A stretch of 64,000 bases of DNA. It comes from Rutidosis leptorrhynchoides. Its lineage: Eukaryota > Streptophyta > Magnoliopsida > Asterales > Asteraceae. Position 1 is the stretch's first letter. Each line of letters begins with the position of its first letter. The notes under the pieces were generated by a model. It was not told where the DNA came from. It did no database searches and saw only the letters and a program-made list of their open reading frames with translations. Location of the stretch: positions 15,726,001 to 15,790,000 of the forward strand of contig NC_092340.1 in NCBI RefSeq assembly GCF_046630445.1, read 5' to 3'. Shown here piece by piece: positions 1 to 11,140 of the stretch. The position numbers and the translations under genes were made by a program.

Positions 1-1042
1 TATGACCATTTCTTTTACACCTGTTACAAAATGTCGTGTAAAACCCCTGATAATTTTCTTCACACCTATGACATGGCTGTTTTTGGTTTTTGTTGCCGTT
101 GTTATTATTGAGGTTGTTGTTGGGATTGTTATTGTTGTTGAAACGGTTATTATAGTTGTTGTTGTTGTTGGGATGTTTGTTGTAGTTAATGTTAGGATTG
201 CGGTTATTGTTGCGATTGTTGTTGCGGTTGTTGGGATAGTTGTTGCGATTGTGGTTGTAATTGTTGTTGTTGTTGTTGTACTGGTGACTCTCGTCACCGT
301 TTTCCTCCCACTTCCTCTTGAGTTGTTTCGTATTGGCTTCTTCGACCGCCTGCTCTTTAATTCTTCCCTCAATCTGATTTATGAGTTTATGAGCCATTCG
401 ACTTGCCTTCTGTATAGAAGCGGGCTCGTGTGAACTCACATCTTCTTGAATCCTTACTGGTAACCCTTTTACAAACGCGTCGATCTTCTCTTCTTCATCT
501 TCGAATGCTTCCGGACACAATAGGCACAACTCTGTGAATCGTCGTTCATATGTGGTAATGTCGAACCCTTGTGTTCGTAACTCTCTAAGTTCTACCTTGA
601 GTTTATTGACTTCATTTCTAGGACGGTACTGCTCGTTCATCAATTGCTTGAATGCCGACCACGGTAGTGCGTAAGCAGCATTTTGTCCTACTTGTTCAAG
701 ATAGGTGTTCCACCACGTTAGCGCAGTACCTATGAACGTATGCGTAGCGTACTTAACTTTGTCCTCTTCAGTACACTTACTTATGGCAAACACCGATTCG
801 ACTTTCTCGATCCACCGTTTCAATCCAATTGGTCCTTCGGTTCCATCAAATTCCAAAGGTTTGCAAGCAGTGAATTCTTTGTAGGAGCATCCTACACGAT
901 TTTTTGCGCCGTTAGCTGCATTGCTAGATTCAGAGTTATTGTTGGTATGTAGTGCAGCCTGTACTGCGGCTATGTTTGCAGCAAGAAAGGTACGAAATTC
1001 TTCTTCGCTCATATTCATGGTGTGTCGAGTAGTCGGTGCCAT
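1..1042 (-). CDS. Ty3/gypsy gag polyprotein, N-terminal 347 residues (runs off left edge)
   Basis: Gag packages the retrotransposon RNA into cytoplasmic virus-like particles. Read on the minus strand from the ATG at 1042, the frame stays open to the window edge. Residues about 55-230 look like a plant Retrotrans_gag domain, with a WIEKVESVF segment, a TWWNTYLEQ segment and YRPRNEVNKLKVELRELRTQ. Residues about 250-320 are an Asn-rich linker of mostly AAC and AAT codons. The visible C-terminus starts a Cys-rich knuckle with CHRC and then CNRCKRNGH; protease and pol must lie outside. It is the last of three ORFs after the primer site at 3028-3039. I chose ATG 1042 as the first in-frame ATG; ATGs at codons 9 and 11 are alternatives. 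The family call is by fold and motif order, not by search. Confidence 0.85.
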   Translation of the reverse strand, partial: MAPTTRHTMNMSEEEFRTFLAANIAAVQAALHTNNNSESSNAANGAKNRVGCSYKEFTACKPLEFDGTEGPIGLKRWIEKVESVFAISKCTEEDKVKYATHTFIGTALTWWNTYLEQVGQNAAYALPWSAFKQLMNEQYRPRNEVNKLKVELRELRTQGFDITTYERRFTELCLLCPEAFEDEEEKIDAFVKGLPVRIQEDVSSHEPASIQKASRMAHKLINQIEGRIKEQAVEEANTKQLKRKWEENGDESHQYNNNNNNYNHNRNNYPNNRNNNRNNNRNPNINYNKHPNNNNNYNNRFNNNNNPNNNLNNNNGNKNQKQPCHRCEENYQGFYTTFCNRCKRNGH

Positions 1043-1539
1043 TTCCTTTAAAATAGCCAACTGAATCAAGTTAATCATACAGAATATTAAGAGTAGTCAA
1101 TAGTATTTCGTAGCATAATATGAACTCATTTATAAAAGCTTTTTCTTCATATTAGCGTTTTATAAGTTTAAATTCGGGTACTACCTACCCGTTAAGTTCA
1201 TACTTAGTAGCTAATATACAATTCAACTACTACAATTCCATATGAAAAACTGATTATAATAATATATCACATATAAATATTGTTCAAACTTACAACATCA
1301 CTATATTACATATAACATGAAATATAGTACACTTTGATACAGGACAGTTTTGAAGATAAATCTAGTTAATACGCAAGTTATTTAGCAAAGGAAATAAAGA
1401 CACGCAATTCATAAGTCCAGAAACAAGTCATGCATTCTGGTTTTACTAAGATGACTTCCCATCCTTGGTCTTGTGGAAAATAACCATTATGACCATTGGC
1501 TAGGCAGCATGTTGTAATGTCATCAAAAGGAAGAGGGTT
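1043..1539 (-). other. non-coding leader between F-box-like ORF and gag
   Basis: This stretch is AT-rich with no ORF I can support. At about 1185-1198 it has the block ACCTACCCGTTAA, which also occurs inside and at the 3' LTR border of the two pol-less elements farther right. Confidence 0.5.
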
Positions 1540-2058
1540 TCATAAGGTCCAACAGCCCCGTAATAATCTAAAAACCTTGTTTCTCACCCCAACTAATGAA
1601 TCCGTCACTTGTGAGAAGGTTTTATTTAAAAGCTGCAATCTGATGTTCTTTTTCTCACTTTGGTAAGAAGCGAACATCACTAACCCGTAAGCATAACATG
1701 CTTCTTTATGTTGCATGTTAGAAGCTCTTTCTAATTCACGAAATCCTATGTTGGGATATGTTGAGTCAAAATAGGTTCTTAACCCGTAGCGTAAAATTTC
1801 ATTTGGGTTCCCCGCATTTAATGCTTTAAAGAAAACACGGCGTAACTTATGGTCTCCCCAATGTGATATACCCCACCTATCAAAGAAAAGCCTTTTATAA
1901 ACTAAGGCATTTCTGGAAAGTCTTTCAAATGTTTGACAAGTTAATTTCGCCATAACTAAATGTGCTGATGAATTCTGACCGACTTTAGACAAGATTTCCT
2001 CAATCATATCCTCTGGTAGGTCTTCTAAAATATTCGGTTGTCTACCCTTAACTTCCAT
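1540..2058 (-). CDS. F-box-like protein carried inside a gypsy retrotransposon
   Basis: An intact 172-residue ORF starts at a true ATG (2058) and lies between the primer site and gag, in element sense. Residues about 12-55 fit an F-box: LEDLPEDMIEEILSKVG, then AKLTCQTFERLS, then YKRLFFDRW. F-boxes bind Skp1 and make SCF ubiquitin ligases. Residues about 80-132 (ALNAGNPNEILRYGLRTYF, later HKEACYAYGLVMF) resemble the short Sel1-like tail of plant F-box proteins of the At2g35280 type, from memory of that family. The frame is unbroken, unlike the acidic ORF just upstream. It would be transcribed from the LTR at 3042-6485. The simplest origin is capture of a host F-box gene. A separate host gene overrun by insertion is less likely because position and strand fit the element. 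Its substrate is unknown. Confidence 0.7.
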   Translation of the reverse strand: MEVKGRQPNILEDLPEDMIEEILSKVGQNSSAHLVMAKLTCQTFERLSRNALVYKRLFFDRWGISHWGDHKLRRVFFKALNAGNPNEILRYGLRTYFDSTYPNIGFRELERASNMQHKEACYAYGLVMFASYQSEKKNIRLQLLNKTFSQVTDSLVGVRNKVFRLLRGCWTL

Positions 2059-2194
2059 TTTTTTTTATACTGTAAAATAGACAAGGATTAGATTCGTAAA
2101 AGATAATTAACAAAAAATACAAGCAATTTTTACATAGAACATAAAAGTACAAGCACACTACAATACATATAATACACAACATGATTACAACCCT

Positions 2195-2830
2195 CTAATC
2201 TGAATCACTGGTTTCTTCTTCTTCGGACTTGGTTCGTTTTCCTAATTTTCTAGGAATATATGGTGTTCCTCTAATACGAGCCGTCGTTTTCCTTAATGGT
2301 TTAGAAAAACCTGGTGGTTTAGAGGTTCCCGGGTCATTGTTACATTTTAGGAAATACGGATGTTGTCGATACATATAAAGTTCATCGGGGTTGGAATCGG
2401 GTTTCTCTATTTTTATACCTTTTCCCTTATTATTTTCTTTCACTTTATTAAATTGGGTTGAGGTAATTTCTATAACATCATCAGAATCCTCATCGGGATC
2501 CGATTCATCGAAAAATCGGTAATCTTCTCAATATTTTGCTTCCTCGGTGGAAACACCATTGACCATTATTAACTTTGGTCCGTTGGTTGAGGATTTTCTT
2601 TTATTTAATCGATTTACTATAGGTATCAATATTTCTTCCTCCGGAACCTCTTCTTCTTCTGGTTCCTTCTCTTCCGATTCCTCCTCTTCTGGTTCCTCTT
2701 CTTCCGCTTCCTCCTCTTCCGGTTCCTCCTCTTCTGGTTCCTCTTAGGGAATTTGTGAATCTTCCCAAAATATATTCGACTCTTCATTATTATTAGGTGA
2801 ATTAATGGGATTTGTACTAGAGGTAGACAT
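2195..2830 (-). pseudogene. acidic leader ORF of the gypsy element, two in-frame stops
   Basis: Read from the ATG at 2830, one frame of 211 codons runs to 2195 but is interrupted by TAA near 2746 and TGA near 2527. Residues about 29-65 are a Glu/Pro repeat (EEPEEEE type); the middle is Asp-rich. The C-terminal 80 residues are basic with Pro and end in the acidic run EEEETSDSD. It is the first ORF after the primer site. I recognise no family. The long single frame around two stops suggests recent decay, although readthrough cannot be excluded. The overlapping plus-strand Ser-rich frame is only the complement of the GAG/GAA repeat. Confidence 0.55.
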
Positions 2831-3027
2831 ATATCACACAATATCAAACACGTTAAGAGATTAATATATCACATAATATTTACATGTTAATAATATATAG
2901 TTTCCAACAAAAAAATGTTAAGCAATTGTTTTTGAAGAAAAACATTGTCGAAGTCCAGACTCACTAATGCATCCTAACAAACTCGGTAAGACACACTAAT
3001 GCAATTTTCTGGTTCTCTAAGACTAAC

Positions 3028-3039
3028 GCTCGGATACCA
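3028..3039 (-). promoter_or_regulatory. primer binding site, tRNA-iMet type (one mismatch)
   Basis: On the minus strand this reads TGGTATCCGAGC, one change from the common TGGTATCAGAGC. It sits two bases inside the LTR edge, as in the intact sites at 14393-14404 and 51302-51313. It sets the element's direction: 5' LTR on the right, gag to the left. Confidence 0.85.
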
Positions 3040-3041
3040 AC

Positions 3042-6000
3042 TAAAATGTCCCGTTCATATTGATTATAAACGTTCCATATTAATTGATTTCGTCGCGAGG
3101 TTTTGACCTCTATATGAGATATTTTTCAAAGACTGCATTCATTTTTAAAACAACCATAACCTTTATTTTATCTATAAAGGTTTAAAAAGCATTACGTAGA
3201 TTATCAAATAATAATAATCTAAAATATACCGTTTACACACGAGCATTACATAATGGTTTACAATAAGAATATATTACATCAAAAATAAGTTTCTTGAATG
3301 CAGTTTTTACATAATATTATACAAGCATGGACTCCAAATCTTGTCCTTATTTTAGTATGCAACAGTGAAAGCTCTTAATAATCACCTGAGAATAAACATG
3401 CTTAAAACGTCAACAAAATGTTGGTGAGTTATAGGTTTAACCTATATATTATCAAATCACAATAATAGACCACAAGATTTCATATTTCAATATACATCCC
3501 ATACATAGAGATAAAAATCATTCATATGGTGAACACCTGGTAACCGACATTAACAAGATGCATATAAGAATATCCCCTATCATTCCGGGAAATCCTTCGG
3601 ACATGATAAAAATGAATTCGAAGTACTAAAGCATCCGGTACTTTGGATGGGGTTCGTTAGGCCCAATAGATCTATCTTTAGGATTTGCGTCAATTAGTAG
3701 ATCGGTTTACTAATTCTTAGGTTACCAAGCAAAAGGGGCATATTCGGCTTCGATCATTCACCCATATAATGTAGTTTCATTTACTTGTGTCTATTTGGTA
3801 AAACATTTATAAAACTGCATGTATTCTCATCCCAAAATATTAGATTTTAAAAGTGGGACTATAACTCACTTTCACATATTTTTACTTCGTCGGGAAGTAA
3901 GACTTGGCCACTGGTCGATTCACGAACCTATAACAAATATGTACATATATATCAAAGTATGTTCAAAATATATTTACAATATTTTTAATACGTTTTATTA
4001 TTTTAAGTTTATTAAGTCAGCTGTCCTCGTTAGTAACCTACAACAAGTTGTCCACAGTCAGATGTACAGAAATGAATCGATATATATTATCTTGAATCAA
4101 TCCACGATCCAGTGTATACACGTCTCAGGCTAGATCACAACTCAAAGTATATATATTTTTGGAATCAACCTCAACCCTGTATAGCTAACTCCAACATTAC
4201 TGCATATAGAGTGTCTATGGTTGTTCCAAATAACATATATACATGAGTCGATATGATATGTCAAAACATTTGCATACGTGTCTATGGTATCCCAAGATTT
4301 CATAATATATTAGAATACATGTAAAAAACAATATGAGTTAGCTAGGATAAGATTAATATAGATTTGTTACCAATTTTCAAGTAACTACAACAAGCAAAAA
4401 TAACCAATCTTGTTTTACCCATAACTTCTTCGTTTTAAATCCGTTTTGAGTGAATAAAATTGCTATGGTTTCATATTGAACTCTATTTTATGAATCTAAA
4501 CAGAAAAAGTATAAGTTTATTGTCGGAATTACAGGTTACAAGTCATTTTTTTAAAGGTAGTCATTTCAGTCGAAAGAACGACGTCTAGATGACCATTTTG
4601 GAAAACATACTTCCACTTTGAGTTTAACCATGATTTTTGGATATAGTTTCATGTTCATAAGAAAAATCATTTTTCCAGAAGAACAACTTTTAAATCAAAG
4701 TTTATCATAGTTTTTAATTAACTAACCCAAAACAGCCCGCGGTGTTACTATGATGGCGTATATCCGATTTTACGGTGTTTTTCGTGTTTTTCGGTTTTAA
4801 ATAATTAAGTTAGCATATCATATAGATATAGAACATGTGTTTAGTTGATTTTAAAAGTCAAGTTAGAAGGATTAACTTTTGTTTGCGAACAAGTTTAGAA
4901 TTAACTAAACTATGTTCTAGTGATTACATGTTCAAATCTTCGAATAAGATAGTTTTATATGTATGAATCGAATGATTTTATGAACATCATTACTACCTCA
5001 AGTTTAGTAGGTAAACCTACTGGAAGTGACAAGAAATGATCTAGCTTCAAAGGATCTTGGATGGCTTGAAAGTTCTTGAAGTAGAATCATGACACGAAAA
5101 CAAGTTCAAGTAAGATTTCCACTCGAAATAAGATTGTTATAGTTATAGAAATTGAATCAAAGTTTGAATATGAGTATTAACTTGTATTAGAAAGATATAT
5201 TACTATAAATAAAAAATATTTCTTGAGGTTGGATGATCACTTTACAAGATTGGAAGTAAGCTAGCAAACTTGGAAGTATTCTTGATTTTATGAAACAAGA
5301 ACTTATAATATTTATGAAGAACACTTAGAACTTGAAGATAGAACTTGAGAGAGATCAATTAGATGAAGAAAATTGAATAATGAAAGTGTTTGTAGGTGTT
5401 TTTGGTCGTTGGTATATGGATTAGATATAAAGGATGTGTTATTTTGTTTACATGTAAATAAGTCATGAATGATTACTCATATTTTTGTAATTTTATGAGA
5501 TATTTCATGCTAGTTGCCAAATGATGGTTCCCACATGTGTTAGGTGACTCACATGGGCTACTAAGAGCTGATCATTGGAGTGTATATACTAATAGTACAT
5601 ACATCTAAAAGCTGTGTATTGTACGAGTACGAATACGGGTGCATACGAGTAGAATTGTTGATGAAACTAAACGAGGATGTAATTGTAAGAATTATTGTTA
5701 AGTAGAAGTATTTTGATAAGTGTCTTGAAGTCTTTCAAAAGTGTATGAATACATATTAAAACACTACATGTATATACATTTTAACTGAGTCGTTAAGTCA
5801 TCGTTAGTCGTTACATGTAAATGTTGTTTTGAAACCTTTTGGTTAACGATCGTGTTAAATGTTGTTAACCCAATGTTTATTATATCTAATGAGATGTTAA
5901 ATTATTATATTATCATGATATTATGATATATTAATATATCTTAATATGATATATATACATTTAAATGTCGTTACAACGATAATCATTACATATATGTCTC

Positions 6001-6485
6001 GTTTCGAAATCCTTAAGTTAGTAGTCTTGTTTTTACATATGTAGTTCATTGTTAATACACTTAATGACATGTTTACTTATCATTTATCATGATTAAAAAT
6101 AGTGTATCAATATCTTAATATGATTCATATGTATTTAGTAAGACGTTGTTATAACGATAATCGTTATATATAGTTTCGAGTTTCTTAATTCAATAAACTC
6201 AATTTTATGTATATAACTCATTGTTAAAATACCTAATGAGATACTTACTTATCATAATATCATGTTAACTATATATATAATCATATATATGTCATCATAT
6301 AGTTTTTACAAGTTTTAACGTTCTTGAATCACCGATCAACTTGTGTTGTCAATTGTCTATATGAAACCTATTTCAATTAATCAAGTCTTAACAAGTTTGA
6401 TTGCTTAACATGTTGGAAACACTTAATCATATAAATAACAATTTCATTTAATATATATTAACATGGAAAAGTTCGGGTCACTACA
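3042..6485 (-). repeat. 5' LTR of the gypsy element (3.4 kb)
   Basis: In element sense the LTR runs from TGTAGTGACCC (6485) to GGGACATTTTA (3042); the expected terminal CA has become TA. The identity of the LTR is shown by an inverted relative at 60236-63503, whose two ends match. It carries a block near 3385-3430 shared with the other gypsy LTRs here (CCTGAGAATAAACATGCTT followed by a small CAACA/TGTTG stem-loop). A TACGAGTA-type repeat lies near 5615-5650. Its left partner LTR is outside the window, so age cannot be read. Confidence 0.85.
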
Positions 6486-7782
6486 ATATGCGGGTCAAGA
6501 GTTGAGGCCATATGAGAAGTTGTTTGAAATCCGTAAGGATATCTATGAGCAGTTGACTTTAGAGTTCTTTTCGACGGTTAGTTTTCGACCACGAGCTTCT
6601 CCGACCCAGGAGGATTTCTTGACATTTTGGTTAGGCGGACTTGTTCGAGGCATGAGTAAGATTGGGTTAGCTCGGGCATTGGATTTGTATCCCGAGTTGA
6701 ATGACAATGATTTGAAGTGGTTTTTGATACAGTGTAAGGTGTTCGGGCAAGAAGCTTTTAGTGAGAGTGAGTATTGGCCAACTGTGGCAAAGGACACCAC
6801 AGGTGCTTTTAGTGCAAGTAGAAGTGTTGGGTCAATGTTTCGATTACCAGAGGACCGTATTATTTTCAAAATGATTTCGCATATGTTCATGGCACATGGG
6901 AATGCGAATAAAGTTCAGCGAAGTGACCTTTGGATTCTACAACTAATTAAATTGTGAGAACGAATTGATGTGTCTTGCATGGTAGGGGTTTGGTTGCAGG
7001 AAGTCGGTACGGATAAGCGCATGGAACGCACTTTGTTAGGTAGACATTTGATTACTCGGATTGCTCGGGCATTTTCGGTTTCTACTAGTAGGTGTAACAG
7101 GTTAGATATTGAGGAGATGCCTACTAATCTTTTATTTTTCTCAAGGGTCGAATTTATTAAGAGGAGTCAAGGAGGTTGGGTGTTATGGGTTGATGAACAA
7201 CAACAACAACAAGGTGATGGTGCTGGTCGTGGTCGCAGGCGTGGTGCTAGTCGATCAACTTATGAGGCAGGTAGTTCGAGTGCTGCAAACGTACTGGGTA
7301 CGTGGGCACTTAGTGAAGAAAGTTGGGATTCTTTGGTTAACAGTGTAGATGGGATGCATTTGGAGTTTCAGGATAGTCGGTCAGCTTATGATGCTCAGGT
7401 GGATCATAATAAGAGGATGTTGGAGGAACAACAGAAGCATAATGAGGATTTGATGGCTTGGCATCGGAATAGTTATCGGTCGATTAACACAGCGTTGGGG
7501 CAGTTTGGAACTGAGGTTGGTCACTTGGGTGAACGAGCTGATAGGGTTGAGTATAATGTGATGGGGATTCAAGCTCATAATCAGTGGGAGATTTATCAGA
7601 GGCAGATTCAGAGATAGATGCGTCAGACACCGGAGGCTTATATTCCGACGCGTACTACGATCCCTGATTATACAGCAGTTACTACCCCGAGGCTGGATCC
7701 GTCGTATGACCCGTATCAGGCTTACCAGGAAACTTATGGTGTGGCTTGGGACCCCTTCAGAGATTTCTGGCCGAGTGAATGA
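6486..7782 (+). pseudogene. Athila-like gypsy ORF1 (gag-like), 5'-truncated, two nonsense stops
   Basis: One plus-strand frame runs through to the TGA at 7780-7782, broken by TGA at 6955-6957 and TAG at 7615-7617. The first part (YEQLTLEFFSTVSFRP, FWLGGLVRGMSKIGLARALD, YWPTVAKD, then an ISHMFMAHG segment and LITRIARAF) has the order I associate with Arabidopsis retrotransposon ORF-1/Athila proteins. Then come a Gln/Gly/Arg-rich linker and a helical stretch (about codons 290-385) likely to form a coiled coil. The natural start is lost: the minus-strand LTR at 3042-6485 is inserted here and now supplies the ATG at 6463. No protease or reverse transcriptase follows, so the host element looks non-autonomous or deleted. 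Confidence 0.65.
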
Positions 7783-7904
7783 TTTGTCGTTGCGCATGAT
7801 ATTGTTGTAATTTGTTTGAAACTATTTCTTTTCCTTTGGTATGTATTTGGATAATTATGTATTCTGCTTATATACTTTGAAAATTTATTTTAGGGGCAAG
7901 GCAT
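7783..7904 (+). other. 3' flank of Athila-like ORF1, up to nested insertion
   Basis: A short untranslated stretch of the same element. It breaks at 7904 where another retroelement begins, and the sequence resumes after 17147. Confidence 0.5.
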
Positions 7905-10530
7905 TGTGACGATCCTTCCAAATCCCTTTGGACGAATACATCATTCATTAATTTCATAGTGAGGTTTTGACCTCTATATGATACGTTTTGTAAACATTGC
8001 ATTCTTTTCAAAAGGTACACAATAAATGAATATCAATTTCTAAGGTTTTCAACGATTGATGATTTCTACATATAGACAATCACCATAAATAATAGTTTAC
8101 CATAATACATCCGTTGACAATGCAGTCAAAATAAGATACACGGTGATGATTTTGTGAATGCAAAGTTTTCTTGAATAAAGCATGTATGACTCCATGCACA
8201 TAGCTTGTATCACATATAAGCAAACAGTGGAAGACTTCTAGAAACCTGAGAATAAACATGCTTAAAAGTGTCAACACAAAAGTTGGTGAGTTCATAGTTT
8301 TAATGTTGCGCATAATCTGTATATAAAGGTGAATCACAAGTTTTCAGTTGTTTCATCCAGAAACATTTATCAAAATATTCTACGAAATTGAGCACCCTGG
8401 TAACTAAACTTTACGTATATATAATTTATACCCTTTGTATAATCATCTTAATAATACACGCAAACCAACGTGTACGCTTCTCAAATAGCATACGTCCGTT
8501 AAAAGGCTAGTGCTCTAGCTCGGACGAGGATATCAAGCCCTATGGATCCATATACTACTACTCGCGCCCACCAGTTCTTATAACCGGCAGTTACTAGTTA
8601 CCAAAGCTAAGGGATTATCGGTTCAAACTCGGTGTAGAATTTAGTATGTACTTGTATCCATTGCGTTTAAAATAAAGTGCATGTATTCTCAGCCCAAAAA
8701 TATAGATTTCAAAAGCAATTAAAAAGGGAGCGTATGAAACTCACCTTAACAGCACATAAAGTAATTCACCGGAATGTGACCGAAACTCGGAATGTAAAAT
8801 AACCGTAGATCTCAACCTAGAGAACATATGATGGTCAATACATGTCTAACAAATTAGGTCTGGTCATAGTGTATCACAATCCTAATGCTCGAGACCGACA
8901 TACAAAAGTTAAAAAAAAGTCATCTCAAAAGTTAACCTTACCCAAAATGATCTTTAAATCTATACATGTCTATTAACATAATATAAGTCTTGATAATTGA
9001 ACGAATTTATAGTTTATCAAACTCAAAATATTATTTATTTCAGGAGCTATATTATATTTGAATTATCATGGCAATCGAACATATTTTATTATTTCACATA
9101 GTTTTTCAATACTTGTAAAATCAGATTGTAGTGTTTATAAAGATTTATAACATGATAAGACAGTCAGCTTTGACAATTGCTCAACAAGACGAGACGTGCC
9201 TTATATAGAAATTCATTTACTCGATTAGTAATATTTAAAAATTCAATTTATCAATCTCATAGACAAGTTGTTTAAATATTAATTTACAGTTTCAAACACA
9301 ATTTCATTTAACGTTAACCATAATTCAGTTGACCATATTTTTAATCTGTTCATCGAAATCACGCGATTTCTAAATGAAAAGTTAATAATTTTTTGCTAGC
9401 TTTCCAACGACATGCATATCTTATACCTTATCTCAACTGCATATGTAACTAATTCAGGATTCAACATAACCTATCTAATGGCAATATCAAAAGTATAAGC
9501 ATGCATAATCCTATATACACGAGCACTAGTCAGGGATACACTATTAATATATAAAAATTAAATTACGAGTACTTACGTATCAATATTGAGATTCAATATT
9601 GCAGGAAAGGTACGTAGACGCAACGGAGATGATAAACACTAGATTGACTTCATGAGCATACCCCCGAACAATACCCATAACCTCCATAGCTATAACCCAT
9701 AATTTTCTTAGCTCTATCCCACTCGAAAACAGTTCTGAAAACCCATTTTAGCTTACTCGAGCAGCACTCCGTCGTAGTATTTTATGTAAATAATATTAAT
9801 AATAATACTATTAATAATACGATTAATAATATTAATCTTAATAATAAAAATAATAGTATTAATATGTGTATAGATAGAGAGTAAAGAGATTGAGAGAAAA
9901 AAAATAGATAACTGAACTCGGCCAGAAATATTCGAGCTTTATAGGACTTGGCCTCTCCCACACTGTCATGCGATCGCATGGTTTTGTGGGCATCTTGCTA
10001 TGCGATCGCATGGCTTGATATCCTCCAATTAAAACTGCCGACACTCATTGCCGACACTCAATTCTCATTTATGTAATATAAATAATATTATTTAATATAT
10101 AATATATTTAATCTTTAGAATTAATTAAATATTATATTATATTCTCGTGCATAGTTGATTTGTAATTTTTACACCGATGTGTAGTACATTGACCCTCGAC
10201 TCAAGTACCGGTTCCGGTTTTTCGAACGCATTTTCGTACGCTTAGAAAACTTGTACTTTACGTTTCGCGACGTGTACTTTTATTAATAATTAGACTTATT
10301 TTACCAATGAGTATATACTAATTAAAATGTAACTTATACTTTTGAGTGTCGTGGTCATTTGCTTCTATAAATCAGTGGCCCGTTGTTTATCAAAATATAT
10401 TATTTTAAATCAGGAAGTTTTATGACTAAGTTAAAATATATATATTTTTTTTTATTTAGAATTGTAAATTTGTACGTAATATATATAAAGATAAAGTTTA
10501 AATTTGTTCGGAAATTTCCGGGTCATCACA
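7905..10530 (-). repeat. 3' LTR of the 7905-17140 element, with palindromic promoter
   Basis: The LTR starts TGTGATGACCC and ends GGATCGTCACA in element sense. A TATA box (CCTATAAAGC on the minus strand, 9936-9945) is preceded by two copies of a GCGATCGC palindrome: CATGCGATCGCATG at 9967-9980 and ATGCGATCGCAT at 10000-10011. The conserved gypsy LTR block lies near 8245-8295. Confidence 0.85.
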
Positions 10531-10560
10531 GTACCTACCCGTTAAAGAAATTTCATCCCG
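10531..10560 (-). promoter_or_regulatory. candidate polypurine tract region beside 3' LTR
   Basis: In element sense the bases just before the 3' LTR read TTTAACGGGTAGGTAC. This is less pure than a usual polypurine tract, but the same string sits at the same place in the second pol-less element (46305-46320). Confidence 0.5.
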
Positions 10561-10874
10561 AAATTTGATCGTGGTCGTCATGGCTAATCATAAAAAAATA
10601 TTTTTATGATGAATATGAGTTGGTATATAGAGTTTTATCACTATTGAGTAATATAGATAAAACAATTCGATTAATTGAAGAGTACGAGTGAAGCTATCCT
10701 AAAAGGAATGAAATGAGAACTAAAGTTTTGTCTTAACTTTTGACGTTGTCTTGGTTGAATTCCGGAATTCAAGGGATTTAAAGAAAATCTTCTAAATCTA
10801 AAAGATTTGATTCTTCGGCGAATAAGAAAATTAGGATCTCTCTAATTAAATGCAGAGATCTGCCTTAATTTCCC

Positions 10875-10883
10875 TATAAAATA
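10875..10883 (+). promoter_or_regulatory. TATA box for the antisense small ORF
   Basis: TATAAAATA lies about 80 bases before the ATG at 10964, on the strand opposite to the element. A second TATAAATTA is at 10891-10899. The homologous site in the other element is TATAAATTC at 46655. Confidence 0.45.
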
Positions 10884-10963
10884 TTTCACTATAAATTAAC
10901 TTCTTCCGGTTTGTCACTTTTACCATTCCTTTACTTAATTCTCAAATTCAAAAGATTGTGAAA

Positions 10964-11137
10964 ATGCTTAATCCAGTTCTGATCCTTGTCCTTATCCTTA
11001 CTATCGCAACAATCATTCTCCTTTTCCAACTTTCACCAGAGGAATCTGCTTACTTCTACTTTGCTCTTGGGGTTATAGTGCTTTTAATTCTCCCGTGTCT
11101 TTATGTTGCGATAAACATTGATATTCACGGTTTGTAA
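10964..11137 (+). CDS. 57-residue two-helix membrane protein, antisense ORF of retroelement
   Basis: A small ORF opposite to the element, between its non-coding middle and 3' LTR. It has two hydrophobic segments, residues about 4-22 (PVLILVLILTIATIILLF) and about 31-50 (FYFALGVIVLLILPCLYVAI). These flank a polar PEESAYF hinge, and the protein ends IDIHGL. A homologue of exactly the same length is at 47360-47533, with no indels. By hand I count about 14 synonymous and 19 amino-acid-changing codons, most keeping hydrophobicity. Antisense ORFs between pol and the 3' LTR are known in some plant gypsy elements such as Grande. Function is unknown. Confidence 0.5.
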   Translation: MLNPVLILVLILTIATIILLFQLSPEESAYFYFALGVIVLLILPCLYVAINIDIHGL

Positions 11138-11140
11138 TTT

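Noticed and set aside
2..433. Val/Ile-rich plus-strand ORF
   Set aside because: Complement of the Asn codon run in gag; no independent support.
2547..2747. Ser-rich plus-strand ORF
   Set aside because: It is only the complement of the Glu-rich repeat of the minus-strand leader ORF.
6543..6890. Minus-strand ORF across Athila-like ORF1
   Set aside because: Complement of the gag-like frame, which has recognisable family order on the plus strand.
8080..8337. 85-residue minus ORF present in both LTRs (also 14582-14839)
   Set aside because: Same reason: LTR duplicates, no known motif, and it lies across the non-coding conserved LTR block.
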